Of a stretch of 64,000 nucleotides of DNA, positions 1 through 9,889 are shown one piece after another. Where the stretch lies: positions 1 through 64,000 of the forward strand of contig NZ_CALYQV010000001.1 in the NCBI RefSeq assembly GCF_945290125.1, given 5' to 3'. The number at the start of each line of letters is the position of its first letter. Position 1 is the first letter of the stretch. The translations under genes and the position numbers were made by a program. Source of the DNA: an uncultured Lactobacillus sp. Lineage in GTDB: Bacteria > Bacillota > Bacilli > Lactobacillales > Lactobacillaceae. Below the pieces are notes generated by a model. That model had not been told where the DNA came from. It searched no databases and saw only the letters and a program-made list of their open reading frames with translations.

Positions 1-13
1 AAAAACAGTTTAA

Positions 14-49
14 AAAGATGTACTTCTTCATAGAAGTACATCTTTTTTT
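14..49. terminator. Intrinsic terminator of the gene left of the window
   Basis: A perfect 14-bp stem (14-27 with 32-45) closes a TCAT loop and is followed by a run of T. It has A-rich and T-rich flanks, so it could work in both directions. The gene it ends lies outside the window; tuf is common before tig in lactobacilli, but that is inference. Confidence 0.85.
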
Positions 50-137
50 GCCTAAGTTTGTTTTTTGCGAGCGTTTAATGTAAGATAATTTAGTATGTAA
101 CGATGCAATTTAACTTGACATTGGAGGTATTTAATTA

Positions 138-1463
138 ATGTCTGTAAAATGGAATAAAACCGATAAAACTACCGGTGAACTTACTTTTGATATTCCCCAA
201 GCTGATGTAAAGCGTGGGCTAGATCAGGCCTTTAAAAGGGTAAAGGGCAGCCTGCGTGTTCCCGGCTTTAGAAAGGGACATGTTTCTCGTGTGATCTTTG
301 ATCAATATTACGGTGAGGAATCTTTATATGAAAATGCATTAAACATTGTGCTGCCAAATGCTTATTCTGCAGCGATTAAAGAAGCTGGTATTGCTGCTGT
401 AGGTCAACCCCAAATTTTGCCGGTTTCAATGGGAAAAGGCCAAGATTGGCAAATGAAAGCTACTGTGACTGTTGAGCCAGAAGTAAAATTGGGTGAATAC
501 AAGGGAGTTGAAGTTCCAAAACAAAACACTCGTGTATATGCTAAAGATGTTGATGCTAAATTAAAAGAAGAGCGTGAAAAGAACGCTGAATTAGTATTGA
601 AGAAGAGCGCAGCTGCTAACGGAGATACTGTTACTATTGATTATAAGGGTACGATTGATGGTAAGGCATTTGAAGGCGGCTCAGCAGATGATTATTCACT
701 TAGTTTAGGCTCAAATACTTTTATACCAGGTTTTGAAGATCAATTGGTTGGTCATAAAGCCGGTGAAGAAGTTGATGTTGTTGTCACATTTCCTGAAGAT
801 TATGGTGCAAAAGACTTGGCTGGTAAAGAAGCTCATTTTGCTACCAAGATTCATGAAGTTAAATCTAAGCAATTGCCTAAGCTAGATGACGAATTTGCTA
901 AAGATGTGGATGATTCAGTTGATACTCTTGATGATTTAAAGGAAAAAATCAAGAAGGACTTAAAGTCTCAAAAAGAAGAGGCTGCAAGAGACGAAATTGA
1001 GCAAGCTGCTATTGAAGGCGCAGTTGCCAATGCTACTATTGATAAGATTCCAGATGCTATGATTCGAGAAGATATCGATACGCAAATGAATCAGTATTTA
1101 GGCAATATGCAGCGCCAAGGCATCAGCCCTGAAACATATTACAAGATAACTAATACGACAGAAGCACAATTGCGTTCACAATTTGCTAAGGATGCTGAAG
1201 AAAGGGTTAAAACTAACCTTGTCCTTGAAGCTATTGTCAAGAAAGAAGATATTAAAGCTTCACAAGAAGAAATTGACAAGGAAATTAAGGACTTGGCAGC
1301 CGAATACAACATGGATGAAAAAACTGTGCGCAATACTTTGACCGATGATATGCTTTCACATGATATCAATGTTCGTAAGGCTATTAAAATTGTGGCTGAC
1401 AGCGCAAAGCAAGTTGCAAAATCCAAAACAAAAAAAGATGAAAAAAAGTCTGACGGAAAATAG
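138..1463 (+). CDS. tig: Trigger factor, ribosome-bound chaperone and prolyl isomerase
   Basis: Trigger factor docks at the ribosomal exit tunnel and shelters and folds nascent chains. The 441-residue product has the N-terminal ribosome-binding domain with the signature loop GFRKGH at residues 43-48, an FKBP-type peptidyl-prolyl isomerase domain at about 160-245, and a long helical C-terminal chaperone domain ending in a lysine-rich tail. The length is typical for the family. The ATG at 138 follows a GGAGG Shine-Dalgarno at 122-126. It is followed by its own terminator and then clpX, a common Firmicute order that puts folding and proteolysis side by side. Confidence 0.97.
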   Translation: MSVKWNKTDKTTGELTFDIPQADVKRGLDQAFKRVKGSLRVPGFRKGHVSRVIFDQYYGEESLYENALNIVLPNAYSAAIKEAGIAAVGQPQILPVSMGKGQDWQMKATVTVEPEVKLGEYKGVEVPKQNTRVYAKDVDAKLKEEREKNAELVLKKSAAANGDTVTIDYKGTIDGKAFEGGSADDYSLSLGSNTFIPGFEDQLVGHKAGEEVDVVVTFPEDYGAKDLAGKEAHFATKIHEVKSKQLPKLDDEFAKDVDDSVDTLDDLKEKIKKDLKSQKEEAARDEIEQAAIEGAVANATIDKIPDAMIREDIDTQMNQYLGNMQRQGISPETYYKITNTTEAQLRSQFAKDAEERVKTNLVLEAIVKKEDIKASQEEIDKEIKDLAAEYNMDEKTVRNTLTDDMLSHDINVRKAIKIVADSAKQVAKSKTKKDEKKSDGK

Positions 1464-1482
1464 GATTTTAATTTATCTAAGT

Positions 1483-1516
1483 AAAAAGGTGGTGTCAAAC
1501 TGCCTTTTTATTTTTC
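1483..1516 (+). terminator. Terminator after tig
   Basis: An 11-bp stem with two G-U pairs (1483-1493 with 1499-1509) and a GTCAA loop is followed by ATTTTT. It lies 20 bases after the tig stop codon and separates tig from clpX. Confidence 0.75.
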
Positions 1517-1589
1517 TCCGAGCAAATAATTCATATACACAGCGCAATTTATGCTAATCTATGACTTGTAGATATTAGGGAGGATAAGA

Positions 1590-2867
1590 ATGGCATCACA
1601 ATTTACTGATCAAGAGGAAATTAGATGTTCCTTTTGTGACAAAACACAAGATCAAGTTAAAAAGATGATTGCGGGTAATGGGGTTTATATTTGTAATGAA
1701 TGTGTTGATCTGTCTAAAAGAATAATTGATGATGAATTGAAATCTGATTCTTTAAAAAAAGCACAAGATTTACCTAAACCAATGGAAATCAAAAAGCAGC
1801 TTGACCAATATGTTATTGGCCAAGAACGTGCCAAAAAGATTCTTTCAGTAGCTGTTTATAACCATTACAAACGGATTACTCAAATGGATGTTGACTCTTC
1901 AACAGAATTACAAAAATCGAATATCGCTTTAATAGGGCCAACCGGTTCCGGCAAAACTTATTTGGCACAAACTTTGGCGCGGATTTTAGACGTGCCTTTT
2001 GCGATTGCTGATGCAACCACTTTAACTGAAGCCGGTTATGTCGGTGAAGATGTCGAGAATATTTTGCTTAACCTATTGCAAAATGCAGATTACGATATTG
2101 AACGTGCAGAAAGAGGAATCGTTTATATTGATGAAATTGATAAGATTTCCAAAAAATCTGAGAATGTTTCAATTACAAGAGATGTTTCAGGTGAAGGCGT
2201 TCAACAGTCATTACTGAAGATTTTGGAAGGAACTGTTGCTTCTGTTCCTCCTCATGGCGGGCGTAAGCATCCTCAACAAGAATTAATTCCGATAAATACT
2301 ACTAATATTTTATTTATTGTTGGTGGAGCTTTTGATGGTATTGAGCAAATCGTAAAAAGTCGTCTGGGCAAAAAAATAATCGGTTTCAGTGCTGAAAAAG
2401 AACTAAACAAAGTTCAGGATGATTCCTGGATGAAACACCTGACAACTGGAGATCTAGTCAAATTTGGTTTGATTCCAGAATTTATTGGACGAATTCCGAT
2501 TATCGCGACCCTTGATAAACTTGACAGAAACGATCTTGTAAGAATTTTAACCGAACCAAAGAATGCTTTAGTAAAACAATATAAAAAATTGCTGTCACTT
2601 GATCAAGTTAATTTGGACTTTACACCAAGTGCTTTGAACGCTATTGCAGATTTGGCAATTGAACGCAATATGGGCGCCCGTGGTTTAAGAACCATTATAG
2701 AAAATGCGATGATGGGTATTATGTATCAAACACCCAGTGAACCTGATATTGCGAGCGTTAAAGTTACAAAAGAAGTGATAAAAGACAATGCCGATCCGGT
2801 AGTAACTCGCCGTTCAAATGATGAACAAGATGACGGAGAAGAAATTAAGGCGGCCAATGATCATTAA
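1590..2867 (+). CDS. clpX: ATP-dependent Clp protease unfoldase subunit ClpX
   Basis: ClpX is the AAA+ unfoldase that feeds tagged or damaged proteins into ClpP in the cytoplasm. The 425-residue product shows the N-terminal C4 zinc-binding domain (Cys13, 16, 35, 38), Walker A GPTGSGKT at 116-123, and Walker B VYIDEID at 178-184. It also has the AAA+ sensor region around FIGRIP, which is part of family-specific ClpX sequence. The length is normal. The ATG at 1590 follows an AGGGAGGA ribosome-binding site. Its last codons overlap the start of engB, so the two are probably translationally coupled. clpP is not in the window. Confidence 0.97.
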   Translation: MASQFTDQEEIRCSFCDKTQDQVKKMIAGNGVYICNECVDLSKRIIDDELKSDSLKKAQDLPKPMEIKKQLDQYVIGQERAKKILSVAVYNHYKRITQMDVDSSTELQKSNIALIGPTGSGKTYLAQTLARILDVPFAIADATTLTEAGYVGEDVENILLNLLQNADYDIERAERGIVYIDEIDKISKKSENVSITRDVSGEGVQQSLLKILEGTVASVPPHGGRKHPQQELIPINTTNILFIVGGAFDGIEQIVKSRLGKKIIGFSAEKELNKVQDDSWMKHLTTGDLVKFGLIPEFIGRIPIIATLDKLDRNDLVRILTEPKNALVKQYKKLLSLDQVNLDFTPSALNAIADLAIERNMGARGLRTIIENAMMGIMYQTPSEPDIASVKVTKEVIKDNADPVVTRRSNDEQDDGEEIKAANDH

Positions 2868-3441
2868 AAATAGCTCGTATGCGATTAGTGCCGTACGTGA
2901 AGATCAGTATCCAGCAGATAATTTGCCTGAAATTGCGCTTTCCGGTCGTTCAAATGTAGGTAAATCCAGCTTAATAAATACACTACTGAGTCGTAAAAAC
3001 TTGGCAAGAACTTCTGCACAGCCAGGAAAGACACAAACACTTAATTTTTATCTGATAAACCAAGAATTTTATTTAGTTGATGTACCCGGCTATGGCTATG
3101 CTAAAGTTTCGCAAAAAAAGCGACAGCAGTTTGGAACTATGATTCAGGATTACCTTGAAACGCGAGCAAACTTGCAAGGGTTAATTATCTTAATTGACTC
3201 ACGACATGAACCTACCAAAAATGATGTGGTCATGTATAATTATGCACTTTATCTCAATTTACCCATTTTGATAATCTGTACCAAAATTGATAAAGTAAAG
3301 AAAAATCAGCAAAATCAAGTTATTAATACTTTAAAGCAAAAGATTAACTTAAATTATGACAATGTAAGTGTAATTACTTTTAGTTCTGTCCAAAAGTTGC
3401 ATGTAAAAGAAGTATGGCAATGGATAGAAGAAAATTTGTGA
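2857..3441 (+). CDS. engB: Ribosome biogenesis GTP-binding protein EngB (YsxC/YihA)
   Basis: EngB is a small TRAFAC GTPase needed for late 50S subunit assembly. From the ATG at 2857 the protein has 194 residues, the usual size, with G1 GRSNVGKSS at 30-38, G3 DVPGYG at 75-80 and G4 TKID at 142-145. I chose this start because an AAGG ribosome-binding site at 2847-2850 sits 6 nt upstream and family members begin this way. An upstream ATG at 2818 would add 13 residues with no likeness to the family. It overlaps the clpX stop by 11 bp. The clpX-engB pairing is standard in lactobacilli. Confidence 0.95.
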   Translation: MIIKNSSYAISAVREDQYPADNLPEIALSGRSNVGKSSLINTLLSRKNLARTSAQPGKTQTLNFYLINQEFYLVDVPGYGYAKVSQKKRQQFGTMIQDYLETRANLQGLIILIDSRHEPTKNDVVMYNYALYLNLPILIICTKIDKVKKNQQNQVINTLKQKINLNYDNVSVITFSSVQKLHVKEVWQWIEENL

Positions 3442-3451
3442 ATTTGTAAGA

Positions 3452-3481
3452 AAAAATGGTTCTCGTAGCAGAACCATTTTT
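3452..3481. terminator. Bidirectional terminator between engB and a small minus-strand gene
   Basis: A perfect 12-bp stem (3452-3463 with 3470-3481) has A-rich and T-rich ends, so it can serve engB on the plus strand and the converging small gene on the minus strand. The stop codon of the latter lies within the hairpin foot. Confidence 0.85.
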
Positions 3482-3608
3482 ATTTATTACTATCTTCTAC
3501 TTTCTGATGGTTTTTAGCTATTTTCTTCTTTTTATCTTCAGGAATAGTAGCGAATTTATCAAATAATTTTTCTAATTCATCTTGTTTTTTAAAAGTTAAA
3601 CCCCTAAT
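3480..3608 (-). CDS. Small conserved protein (SPJ_0845-like), apparent ATT start
   Basis: The minus strand encodes a 42-residue basic and acidic peptide beginning I-R-G-L-T-F-K-K-Q-D and ending V-E-D-S-N-K. The GLTFKKQDELEKLF-type start matches my memory of the small SPJ_0845 family of streptococci and lactobacilli, whose function is unknown to me. No ATG, GTG or TTG lies in frame near the start. An AAAGGA ribosome-binding site on the minus strand lies 5 nt before the ATT at 3608 (2 nt before another ATT at 3611), and a TATAAT lies just upstream at 3633-3628. It ends in the terminator shared with engB. The reading frame is clear; the start codon is inference. Confidence 0.6.
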   Translation of the reverse strand: MRGLTFKKQDELEKLFDKFATIPEDKKKKIAKNHQKVEDSNK

Positions 3609-3627
3609 AATGTTCCTTTCTGTTTTT

Positions 3628-3633
3628 ATTATA
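3628..3633 (-). promoter_or_regulatory. -10 element for the small minus-strand gene
   Basis: A consensus TATAAT reads on the minus strand about 20 nt before the proposed ATT start, which would give a very short leader carrying just the AAAGGA site. No good -35 is seen at the right spacing. The remaining bases between 3634 and 3800 show no gene. Confidence 0.4.
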
Positions 3634-3819
3634 TTAAAAATAGAATTAACAAGCTAGAAAAATATGCGTTAATCAACTTGAAATAATTAAATTTATGTAA
3701 AATAATCCATAATGAATTAGTTCTTTATCTTTTACTTGATCTGTTTTGTTAAGCAAAAGCAAATTTCAATTTACAAATTGTATGTTAAAATATGATAGCG
3801 AATTTGGGGGAGTGATTTT

Positions 3820-5622
3820 TTGGCAACTCAGTTAATTGAAAACAAATTAAAACTTTTGCCGGCTAAACCAGGCTGTTACTTAATGAAAGACATTAACGGT
3901 AAGGTAATATATGTCGGTAAGTCGAAAAATCTTAAAAGCCGAGTACGTTCATATTTTAAGAGTACCCAAGTTGGCAGACGAGCAGAACTGGTTGAAAATA
4001 TTCGCGATTATGACATTATCACTGTTTCAACCGATAAAGAGGCCTTTCTGCTTGAAGTAACATTAATTAAAAAATACCAACCGTATTATAATGTGCAGTT
4101 AAAGCAGGGTACTGGCTATCCCTATATTGAGATTACTAACGAGCGGGATCCCCAGACCAAATTAACTAGTATAATTAGAAAAGACGGAGGCTATTATTTC
4201 GGACCGTATCCAAATGTCTACGCTGCACAGGCAACTCTTAAGTTTATTCAAAAAGTTTTCCCTTTAAGGCGCTGTCATGGTAAACAGGGCAGGCCTTGCC
4301 TGTACTATCATATAGGACAATGTTTAGGTGCATGTTTTAAAACAGTACCAAAGTCTGTTTATGAAGCACAAATAAAAAAGATCAAAAGCTTTTTAAACGG
4401 AGATATTGGCTGGGTTAAAAAAGATCTTAATCAAAAAATGGCTGTTGCATCTAAAAATCTTGAATTTGAGCGTGCTGCCGAAATTCGTGATCAACTTAAT
4501 TACATTGAAGAAACAGTTGAAAAGCAGAAAATTATTTCTCATGATAATACTCAACGTGATATTTTCAATTTCTACGTTGATAAATCATGGATAGCTATTC
4601 AAATTTTCTTTTTAAGGCAGGCAAAATTGCTTAGAAGTGAAACCAGAATGTATCCTTTGACCGATACTAATGATCCCGAAGATACATTTTCCTCATTTAT
4701 TGTTCAATTTTACGGGCAAAGAAACAGAATAGTGCCTAAGGAAGTTTTAGTACCTGCTAAGATTGATAATGAAGCTCTAAGTGAAGTTTTGCATGTACCG
4801 GTTAGGACGCCTAAGAGAGGACAGAAACGGTCTTTATTAAATATGGCCAAGGACAATGCCAAACTTAAATTAGACGAAAAGTTTCGTCTTTTAGAGCTGG
4901 GCAATAGGAAAACTAAAGGAGCACAAAAAGAAATTTTCGATTCTTTAGGGTTGCCATATGGACATGTGATTGAAAGCTTTGACCATTCGCATATTCAGGG
5001 AGCCGATCCCGTTTCTGCTTTAGTTGTCTTTAAAGACGGTGAACCAGATAAAAATTCCTATCGTAAATATAAACTAAAGGGTGAAGTAGAACACCAAAAT
5101 GGTGGTGATGAAGTGCGCAATACTCGTGAAGTGGTGCGCAGAAGATACAGCAGACTACTTAAAGAACACAAACCCATGCCAGATTTGATTTTGATGGATG
5201 GCGGTCAGATCCAAGTAGATGCCTGTGAGGATATTTTACGCAATGAATTAAACCTTAATATTCCTGTTGCCGGTATGGTAAAGGATAACAAGCACAGGAC
5301 TAATCATTTACTTTATGGTGATCCTATTAACGGCATACCATTAAAATTAATTCCTTTAGATCCTAAATCTCAAGGTTTTTATTTAATGACCAGAATTCAA
5401 GATGAAGTACACAGATTTGCGATCACCTTTCACAGAAGAACACATGCTAAAAATGCTTTGTCCAGTAAATTAGATGCGATCAAAGGAATAGGTCCAAAAA
5501 GTAGAAATAAGCTTTTAAGACAATTTGGATCTCTAAAGAAGATTAAGGAAGCTTCAATTGACGAGTTGCGTTCTGCTGGTTTAACTCTGCCCCAGGCGCA
5601 AACAGTTAAGCTAACCTTATAA
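3820..5622 (+). CDS. uvrC: UvrABC excinuclease subunit C
   Basis: UvrC makes the two incisions in nucleotide excision repair after UvrA/UvrB damage recognition. The 600-residue product has the N-terminal GIY-YIG nuclease domain (GCYLM...IYVG, about residues 18-47), a cysteine cluster around 150-170, a UVR helical hairpin near 197-232 for UvrB contact, the RNase H-like second nuclease domain around 380-540, and tandem helix-hairpin-helix motifs at the C terminus (IKGIGPKSRNKLL). The start is a TTG at 3820 behind a strong GGGGGAG site. It stands alone between terminator-bounded neighbours; uvrA and uvrB are not in the window. Confidence 0.97.
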   Translation: MATQLIENKLKLLPAKPGCYLMKDINGKVIYVGKSKNLKSRVRSYFKSTQVGRRAELVENIRDYDIITVSTDKEAFLLEVTLIKKYQPYYNVQLKQGTGYPYIEITNERDPQTKLTSIIRKDGGYYFGPYPNVYAAQATLKFIQKVFPLRRCHGKQGRPCLYYHIGQCLGACFKTVPKSVYEAQIKKIKSFLNGDIGWVKKDLNQKMAVASKNLEFERAAEIRDQLNYIEETVEKQKIISHDNTQRDIFNFYVDKSWIAIQIFFLRQAKLLRSETRMYPLTDTNDPEDTFSSFIVQFYGQRNRIVPKEVLVPAKIDNEALSEVLHVPVRTPKRGQKRSLLNMAKDNAKLKLDEKFRLLELGNRKTKGAQKEIFDSLGLPYGHVIESFDHSHIQGADPVSALVVFKDGEPDKNSYRKYKLKGEVEHQNGGDEVRNTREVVRRRYSRLLKEHKPMPDLILMDGGQIQVDACEDILRNELNLNIPVAGMVKDNKHRTNHLLYGDPINGIPLKLIPLDPKSQGFYLMTRIQDEVHRFAITFHRRTHAKNALSSKLDAIKGIGPKSRNKLLRQFGSLKKIKEASIDELRSAGLTLPQAQTVKLTL

Positions 5623-5646
5623 CAAGTGATATTAAACATAATAGTG

Positions 5647-5655
5647 TGGTATAGT
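5647..5655 (+). promoter_or_regulatory. Extended -10 promoter for obgE
   Basis: TGG followed by TATAGT (5650-5655) forms an extended -10 element 34 bases before the obgE ATG. No clear -35 is seen, which is common for extended -10 promoters. Confidence 0.45.
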
Positions 5656-5688
5656 AATGTAGTTAAGAAAGACGGAAGGAGATTCTAT

Positions 5689-6993
5689 ATGCCTACATTT
5701 GTCGATCAAACTAAGATTGAAGTCCAAGCTGGTAAAGGCGGAGACGGCATGGTCGCTTTTCGCCATGAAAAATATGTCCCGAATGGTGGCCCTGCCGGCG
5801 GCGATGGTGGCCGGGGTGGAAGCATTATTTTTGTTGCCGATAGTGGCCTTAGAACCTTAATGGATTTTCGCTATCGCCGTAAGTTTAAAGCAGAAAATGG
5901 TGAAAATGGTCGTATTAAGTCCCAATACGGACGCGGAGCTAAGGACTTATATTTAAAAGTGCCAATTGGAACGACTGTTTATGATTTCAACACTAATGAA
6001 GAAATTGGTGATTTAACTAAGAATAAACAAGAATTAGTTGTTGCTCGCGGTGGCCGTGGCGGTCGTGGCAACATTCACTTTGCAACGAGTGTCAATACTG
6101 CGCCCGAAATTGCAGAAAATGGAGAGCCGGGAGAAGATCGTGTTTTACGCCTGGAATTGAAAGTTTTGGCTGATGTTGGACTGGTGGGCTTTCCCTCAGT
6201 TGGTAAGTCAACATTATTATCAGTCGTAACTAAGGCTAAGCCCAAGATTGCAGCATATGCTTTTACTACCTTAACACCGAATTTGGGCATGGTAATTTTA
6301 CCTGACGGCCGTGATTTTTCAATGGCTGATTTACCCGGCTTAATTGCAGGAGCCAGTCAGGGAGTCGGGCTCGGTTTACAGTTTTTGCGTCATATTGAGA
6401 GAACAAAAGTGATTTTGCACTTAGTGAGCATGGATCCTAACAATGAGCGAGATGCAATCAAAGACTACCAGACTGTTAGGCAAGAACTACTTGAATATGA
6501 TCAAAGTCTAAAAAATAGGCGCGAAATTATTGTAGCTACTCAGATGGATCTTCCGGGTTCTGGTGAAAAATTGCAGCAATTTAAACACGACTTAGCAGAT
6601 AAGCAAATTAAAAAACCTATATATGCAGTTTCCAGTGTGACACATCAAGGCGTTGATCAGTTAATGCAGGATACAGCATCCCTAATTGAGCAGGTAGAAA
6701 AAGAGCAGCAGAAGCAAGAACCACAATCTCAGCAAGTTGTAAAAGAATATAAGTATCAAACGCAGCAAAAGAACACTTTTACAGTCACAAAACTGGAAGA
6801 CCATGTTTTTGAAATTAAAGGTGAGAGTCTGGAAAGATTAGTAGCTCGAACCAATCTCGATTACCAGGATGGTGTCATGAGATTAGCTAGAAAGCTTAAA
6901 AATCTAGGAGTAGATGACGCTCTGCGTAAAAAAGGAGCCGTTGACGGCGATGATGTAATCATTGGCTCATTCAATTTTGAATTTGTCCAATAA
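5689..6993 (+). CDS. obgE: GTPase Obg (ObgE/CgtA)
   Basis: Obg is an essential GTPase linking 50S ribosome maturation to growth and stress status. The 434-residue product has the glycine-rich Obg fold at the N terminus ([19 protein letters not shown]), a G domain with G1 GFPSVGKST at 167-175, a DLPGLI G3 motif and an OCT domain at about 355-434. The ATG at 5689 follows AAGGAGA by 7 nt; longer in-frame starts upstream add non-homologous residues. No terminator separates it from the acyltransferase, so it may head a run of genes to lapA. In many lactobacilli obg is likewise followed by rnz. Confidence 0.96.
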   Translation: MPTFVDQTKIEVQAGKGGDGMVAFRHEKYVPNGGPAGGDGGRGGSIIFVADSGLRTLMDFRYRRKFKAENGENGRIKSQYGRGAKDLYLKVPIGTTVYDFNTNEEIGDLTKNKQELVVARGGRGGRGNIHFATSVNTAPEIAENGEPGEDRVLRLELKVLADVGLVGFPSVGKSTLLSVVTKAKPKIAAYAFTTLTPNLGMVILPDGRDFSMADLPGLIAGASQGVGLGLQFLRHIERTKVILHLVSMDPNNERDAIKDYQTVRQELLEYDQSLKNRREIIVATQMDLPGSGEKLQQFKHDLADKQIKKPIYAVSSVTHQGVDQLMQDTASLIEQVEKEQQKQEPQSQQVVKEYKYQTQQKNTFTVTKLEDHVFEIKGESLERLVARTNLDYQDGVMRLARKLKNLGVDDALRKKGAVDGDDVIIGSFNFEFVQ

Positions 6994-7016
6994 AAAATAG
7001 AAAAGTTTTGAAAAAT

Positions 7017-8936
7017 ATGGCAAAAAATCGATACATTACAGGATATTCTGGACTTAGGGCTTTAGCGGTAATCGGTGTAATACTTTATCACCTTGACCCT
7101 AATACTTTTGCAGGTGGCTATCTTGGCGTACCGATTTTTTTCGTACTATCAGGATATTTAGTTACGTGTCAGATGCTTAAGTCATATGAAGAAAGTGGCT
7201 TTTACGATACTAAAAAATTTTACTTGAGCCGATTAAAAAAGATTTATCCACCATTGATTGCGGTATTATGGCTGTCTGCGGCATATATAATTCTTTTTCA
7301 GCGCAACTTATTGGTCAAGTTGAGTCAAATAGTTGTGACTAATTTACTCAATATTTATAATTTTTGGCAAATTTTAAACGGACAAAGTTATTTTGAACGT
7401 TTTGCAGCTAATGAATCACCTTTTGTTCATTTATGGACAATGTCCATTAACGGTCAGTTTTACATATTATGGCCGCTAGTTATTTTTTTATTAGTGAAGT
7501 ACGGTAAAAAGAGAAAAAACATTTTTAAAATTATTTTGTTTTTCACTTTACTTTCTGCACTTGAAATGACGGTATTGTATAACACTGGTGCCGACATCAA
7601 TCGCATATATTATGGCACCGACACTAGATTTTTTTCTTTGGGTTTAGGTGCAGCTTTGGCTGTTATTTGGCCCATGGATAAATTAAAAACTACTATAAAG
7701 CATAATGATACAATCATTCTGGACACGATCGGGATGATTTGTTTCGCTGGCATAGTAACTTTTCTTTTTAACCCGTTAATGGATGCTGAAAAGCCCTTTA
7801 CCTATTTTGGGGGAATGCTGTTATATACGTTTCTTGTAACCATACTAGTCGGTATAGTTGCTCATCCAGCAAGTCGCTGGAACAAGTGGTTAACTAATCC
7901 AATTTTTAATTGGATTGGATCTCGAAGCTATGAAATTTATCTTTACCAATTTCCCGTAATGATATTCTTTGAAGATAAAGTTTTTGACATGGCTGATCAT
8001 GTGCAACTTTACCATCTAATTGAGCTTGTTCTAATAATTTTTTTAAGCGAAGCTGCATATAGGCTGGTAGAAAAGCCTTGCGGAAAAATTTCATGGCAAA
8101 AAGTTAAAAAAAGCTGGCAACAAATTTGTGATAAAAACACCAAAAATTATCTTATTAAGGCAAAAGTGGTCCTGGCAGGTTTGATTTTTCTAACAGGAAG
8201 TACTGCAATTTTAATTTCACCGGTTATTAAAGCACAGAACTTTAATCAAAGTCCATTAGCATGCAGAATTAGAGCTAATCGCAAACAGCAAAAAAGAGAT
8301 AATGATGAATTAATAGCAAAATACCAAAAAATCAATCCTAAAAAGCAAAAAAAAGCTAAACTATTAAAAGAAGCTGAACGAGCTGCCCAAAAGCATCCCG
8401 TTAATAAGTCTTTTATCAAATTTGGTATTTCACAAACAGAGTTACAGTTGGCAAGAAAAGTAGAATTAACTGCTATTGGTGATTCTGTTATGGCGGGTTC
8501 AAGCGCAGATTTGAACCGTCTGCTACCTAAAGCTGTGATTGATGCCGCAATTTCCCGCCAGCTAAATGTTTCGTTTGGCTTATTAAAACAATACCAAAAT
8601 AAAAAAGTTTTAGGTAAAAATGTCTTAATCGGCTTAGGAACCAATGGGCCTTTCAAAATGTCCGACATAGATGATTTAATGAAACAACTGGGAAATAAAA
8701 GACAAGTATTTTGGATTAATACCTATGTACCGGCTAAACCGTGGCAAAATGAGGTTAACGATTTATTAGCCAAAGCTGCCAAAAAATATCATAATTTTGT
8801 AGTAATTGATTGGCACGCTTATGCAGAAAAACATCCTAACTGGTTTTATGAAGATAAAACTCACCCTACACCATTAGGATCGAAGCATTATAGTGTATTA
8901 ATAGTAAAAAAAATAGTTGAAAATGCTAAGTATTAG
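7017..8936 (+). CDS. Membrane O-acyltransferase with extracellular SGNH domain (OatA-like)
   Basis: This 639-residue protein has two parts. The N-terminal acyltransferase-3 domain has about ten to eleven membrane segments, with the conserved His at residue 25 in ILYHLDP. The C-terminal extracytoplasmic SGNH-hydrolase-like domain has Ser490 in GDSV and D613/H616 in DKTHPTPLG. This is the architecture of OatA, which O-acetylates cell-wall polymers, mainly MurNAc of peptidoglycan, and confers lysozyme resistance. A highly basic linker (about 420-465) joins the domains. I prefer ATG 7017 over TTG 7008; neither has a strong ribosome-binding site. It could modify another wall glycan, so the substrate is inference. 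It sits 23 bp after obgE. Confidence 0.85.
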   Translation: MAKNRYITGYSGLRALAVIGVILYHLDPNTFAGGYLGVPIFFVLSGYLVTCQMLKSYEESGFYDTKKFYLSRLKKIYPPLIAVLWLSAAYIILFQRNLLVKLSQIVVTNLLNIYNFWQILNGQSYFERFAANESPFVHLWTMSINGQFYILWPLVIFLLVKYGKKRKNIFKIILFFTLLSALEMTVLYNTGADINRIYYGTDTRFFSLGLGAALAVIWPMDKLKTTIKHNDTIILDTIGMICFAGIVTFLFNPLMDAEKPFTYFGGMLLYTFLVTILVGIVAHPASRWNKWLTNPIFNWIGSRSYEIYLYQFPVMIFFEDKVFDMADHVQLYHLIELVLIIFLSEAAYRLVEKPCGKISWQKVKKSWQQICDKNTKNYLIKAKVVLAGLIFLTGSTAILISPVIKAQNFNQSPLACRIRANRKQQKRDNDELIAKYQKINPKKQKKAKLLKEAERAAQKHPVNKSFIKFGISQTELQLARKVELTAIGDSVMAGSSADLNRLLPKAVIDAAISRQLNVSFGLLKQYQNKKVLGKNVLIGLGTNGPFKMSDIDDLMKQLGNKRQVFWINTYVPAKPWQNEVNDLLAKAAKKYHNFVVIDWHAYAEKHPNWFYEDKTHPTPLGSKHYSVLIVKKIVENAKY

Positions 8937-8947
8937 ATAGGAATAAG

Positions 8948-9889
8948 ATGGAGTTACAATTTTTAGGAACTGGAGCAGGACAACCCTCGAAAAAACGTAA
9001 TGTATCAAGTATTGCTTTAAAGATGCTCGATGAGATTAATGAGATTTGGTTATTCGATGTTGGAGAAGCAACGCAGCATCAGATACTGCGTACTAATATT
9101 AGGTTGCGTAAAGTAACCAAAATATTTATTTCCCACAATCATGGTGATCATATCTTTGGTTTACCAGGTTTACTGGCAACGAGATCTTTTCAAGGTGATG
9201 TGGGACCAATTACTATTTATGGTCCTGCTGGCTTAGAACAATTCGTGCGGACGGCTTTAAAAATTTCTCGTACCAAAATTAGTTATCCGATCAAATTTGT
9301 CGTTTTGGACGAAGGTGGATTAATCTATCAAGGAAAAGGTTTTAGAGTTTATACAGAAAAATTAGCCCACCGAATACCTAGTTTTGGCTTTCGTGTAGTT
9401 GAAGATGATAAACCGGGAGAACTTTTAATGGATAAATTAGCGCAATATAATGTACCTAATGGTCCATTACTTGGTAAACTAAAAAATGGGGAAGAAATAG
9501 CTCTAGAAAATGGTACTATATTAGATGGTAAGAATTTTTTGGGACCTGATAAAAAAGGCAGAATAGTTACTATTATCTATGATACGCGCTCGACTCCCGC
9601 AATAGCCCAGTTGGCACAAAATGCGGATGTTTTGGTACATGAATCAACCTTTGCGGGTAATGAAACTAATTTAGCTCATTCATACTATCATTCCACAGCC
9701 GTTGAAGCCGCAAAGATTGCACGCGATAATAATGTTAAATATTTATATTTAAATCATATTTCTGCCAGGTATTTGGGCGCTAAGGCTAAAAAATTGGAAA
9801 ATCAGGCACAAAAAGTTTTTTCAAACACTAAATTAGCTAACGATTTTGATCGGATTGTAATTCCTATGAAAGGGGAAAAAAATGAGTGA
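8948..9889 (+). CDS. rnz: Ribonuclease Z, tRNA 3' processing
   Basis: RNase Z cuts tRNA precursors after the discriminator base, mostly those lacking an encoded CCA. The 313-residue product is a metallo-beta-lactamase-fold enzyme with the zinc motif H63-x-H65-x-D67-H68 (HNHGDH), the nearby GLPGLL, a flexible-arm insertion in the middle, and a distal DTRST and HST metal and catalytic region. Length matches the short bacterial RNase Z class. The ATG at 8948 follows TAGGAAT. It overlaps the next SDR gene by 8 bp, indicating coupled translation. The CCA-adding enzyme in this window (31.4 kb) would act on its products. Confidence 0.96.
   Translation: MELQFLGTGAGQPSKKRNVSSIALKMLDEINEIWLFDVGEATQHQILRTNIRLRKVTKIFISHNHGDHIFGLPGLLATRSFQGDVGPITIYGPAGLEQFVRTALKISRTKISYPIKFVVLDEGGLIYQGKGFRVYTEKLAHRIPSFGFRVVEDDKPGELLMDKLAQYNVPNGPLLGKLKNGEEIALENGTILDGKNFLGPDKKGRIVTIIYDTRSTPAIAQLAQNADVLVHESTFAGNETNLAHSYYHSTAVEAAKIARDNNVKYLYLNHISARYLGAKAKKLENQAQKVFSNTKLANDFDRIVIPMKGEKNE

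Noticed and set aside
1139..1498. Open frame on the minus strand inside tig
   Set aside because: It is the mirror of the tig coding frame, with biased composition, no ribosome-binding site and no family likeness. The same holds for other antisense frames within uvrC, dnaE, pyk, topA, parE and carB.
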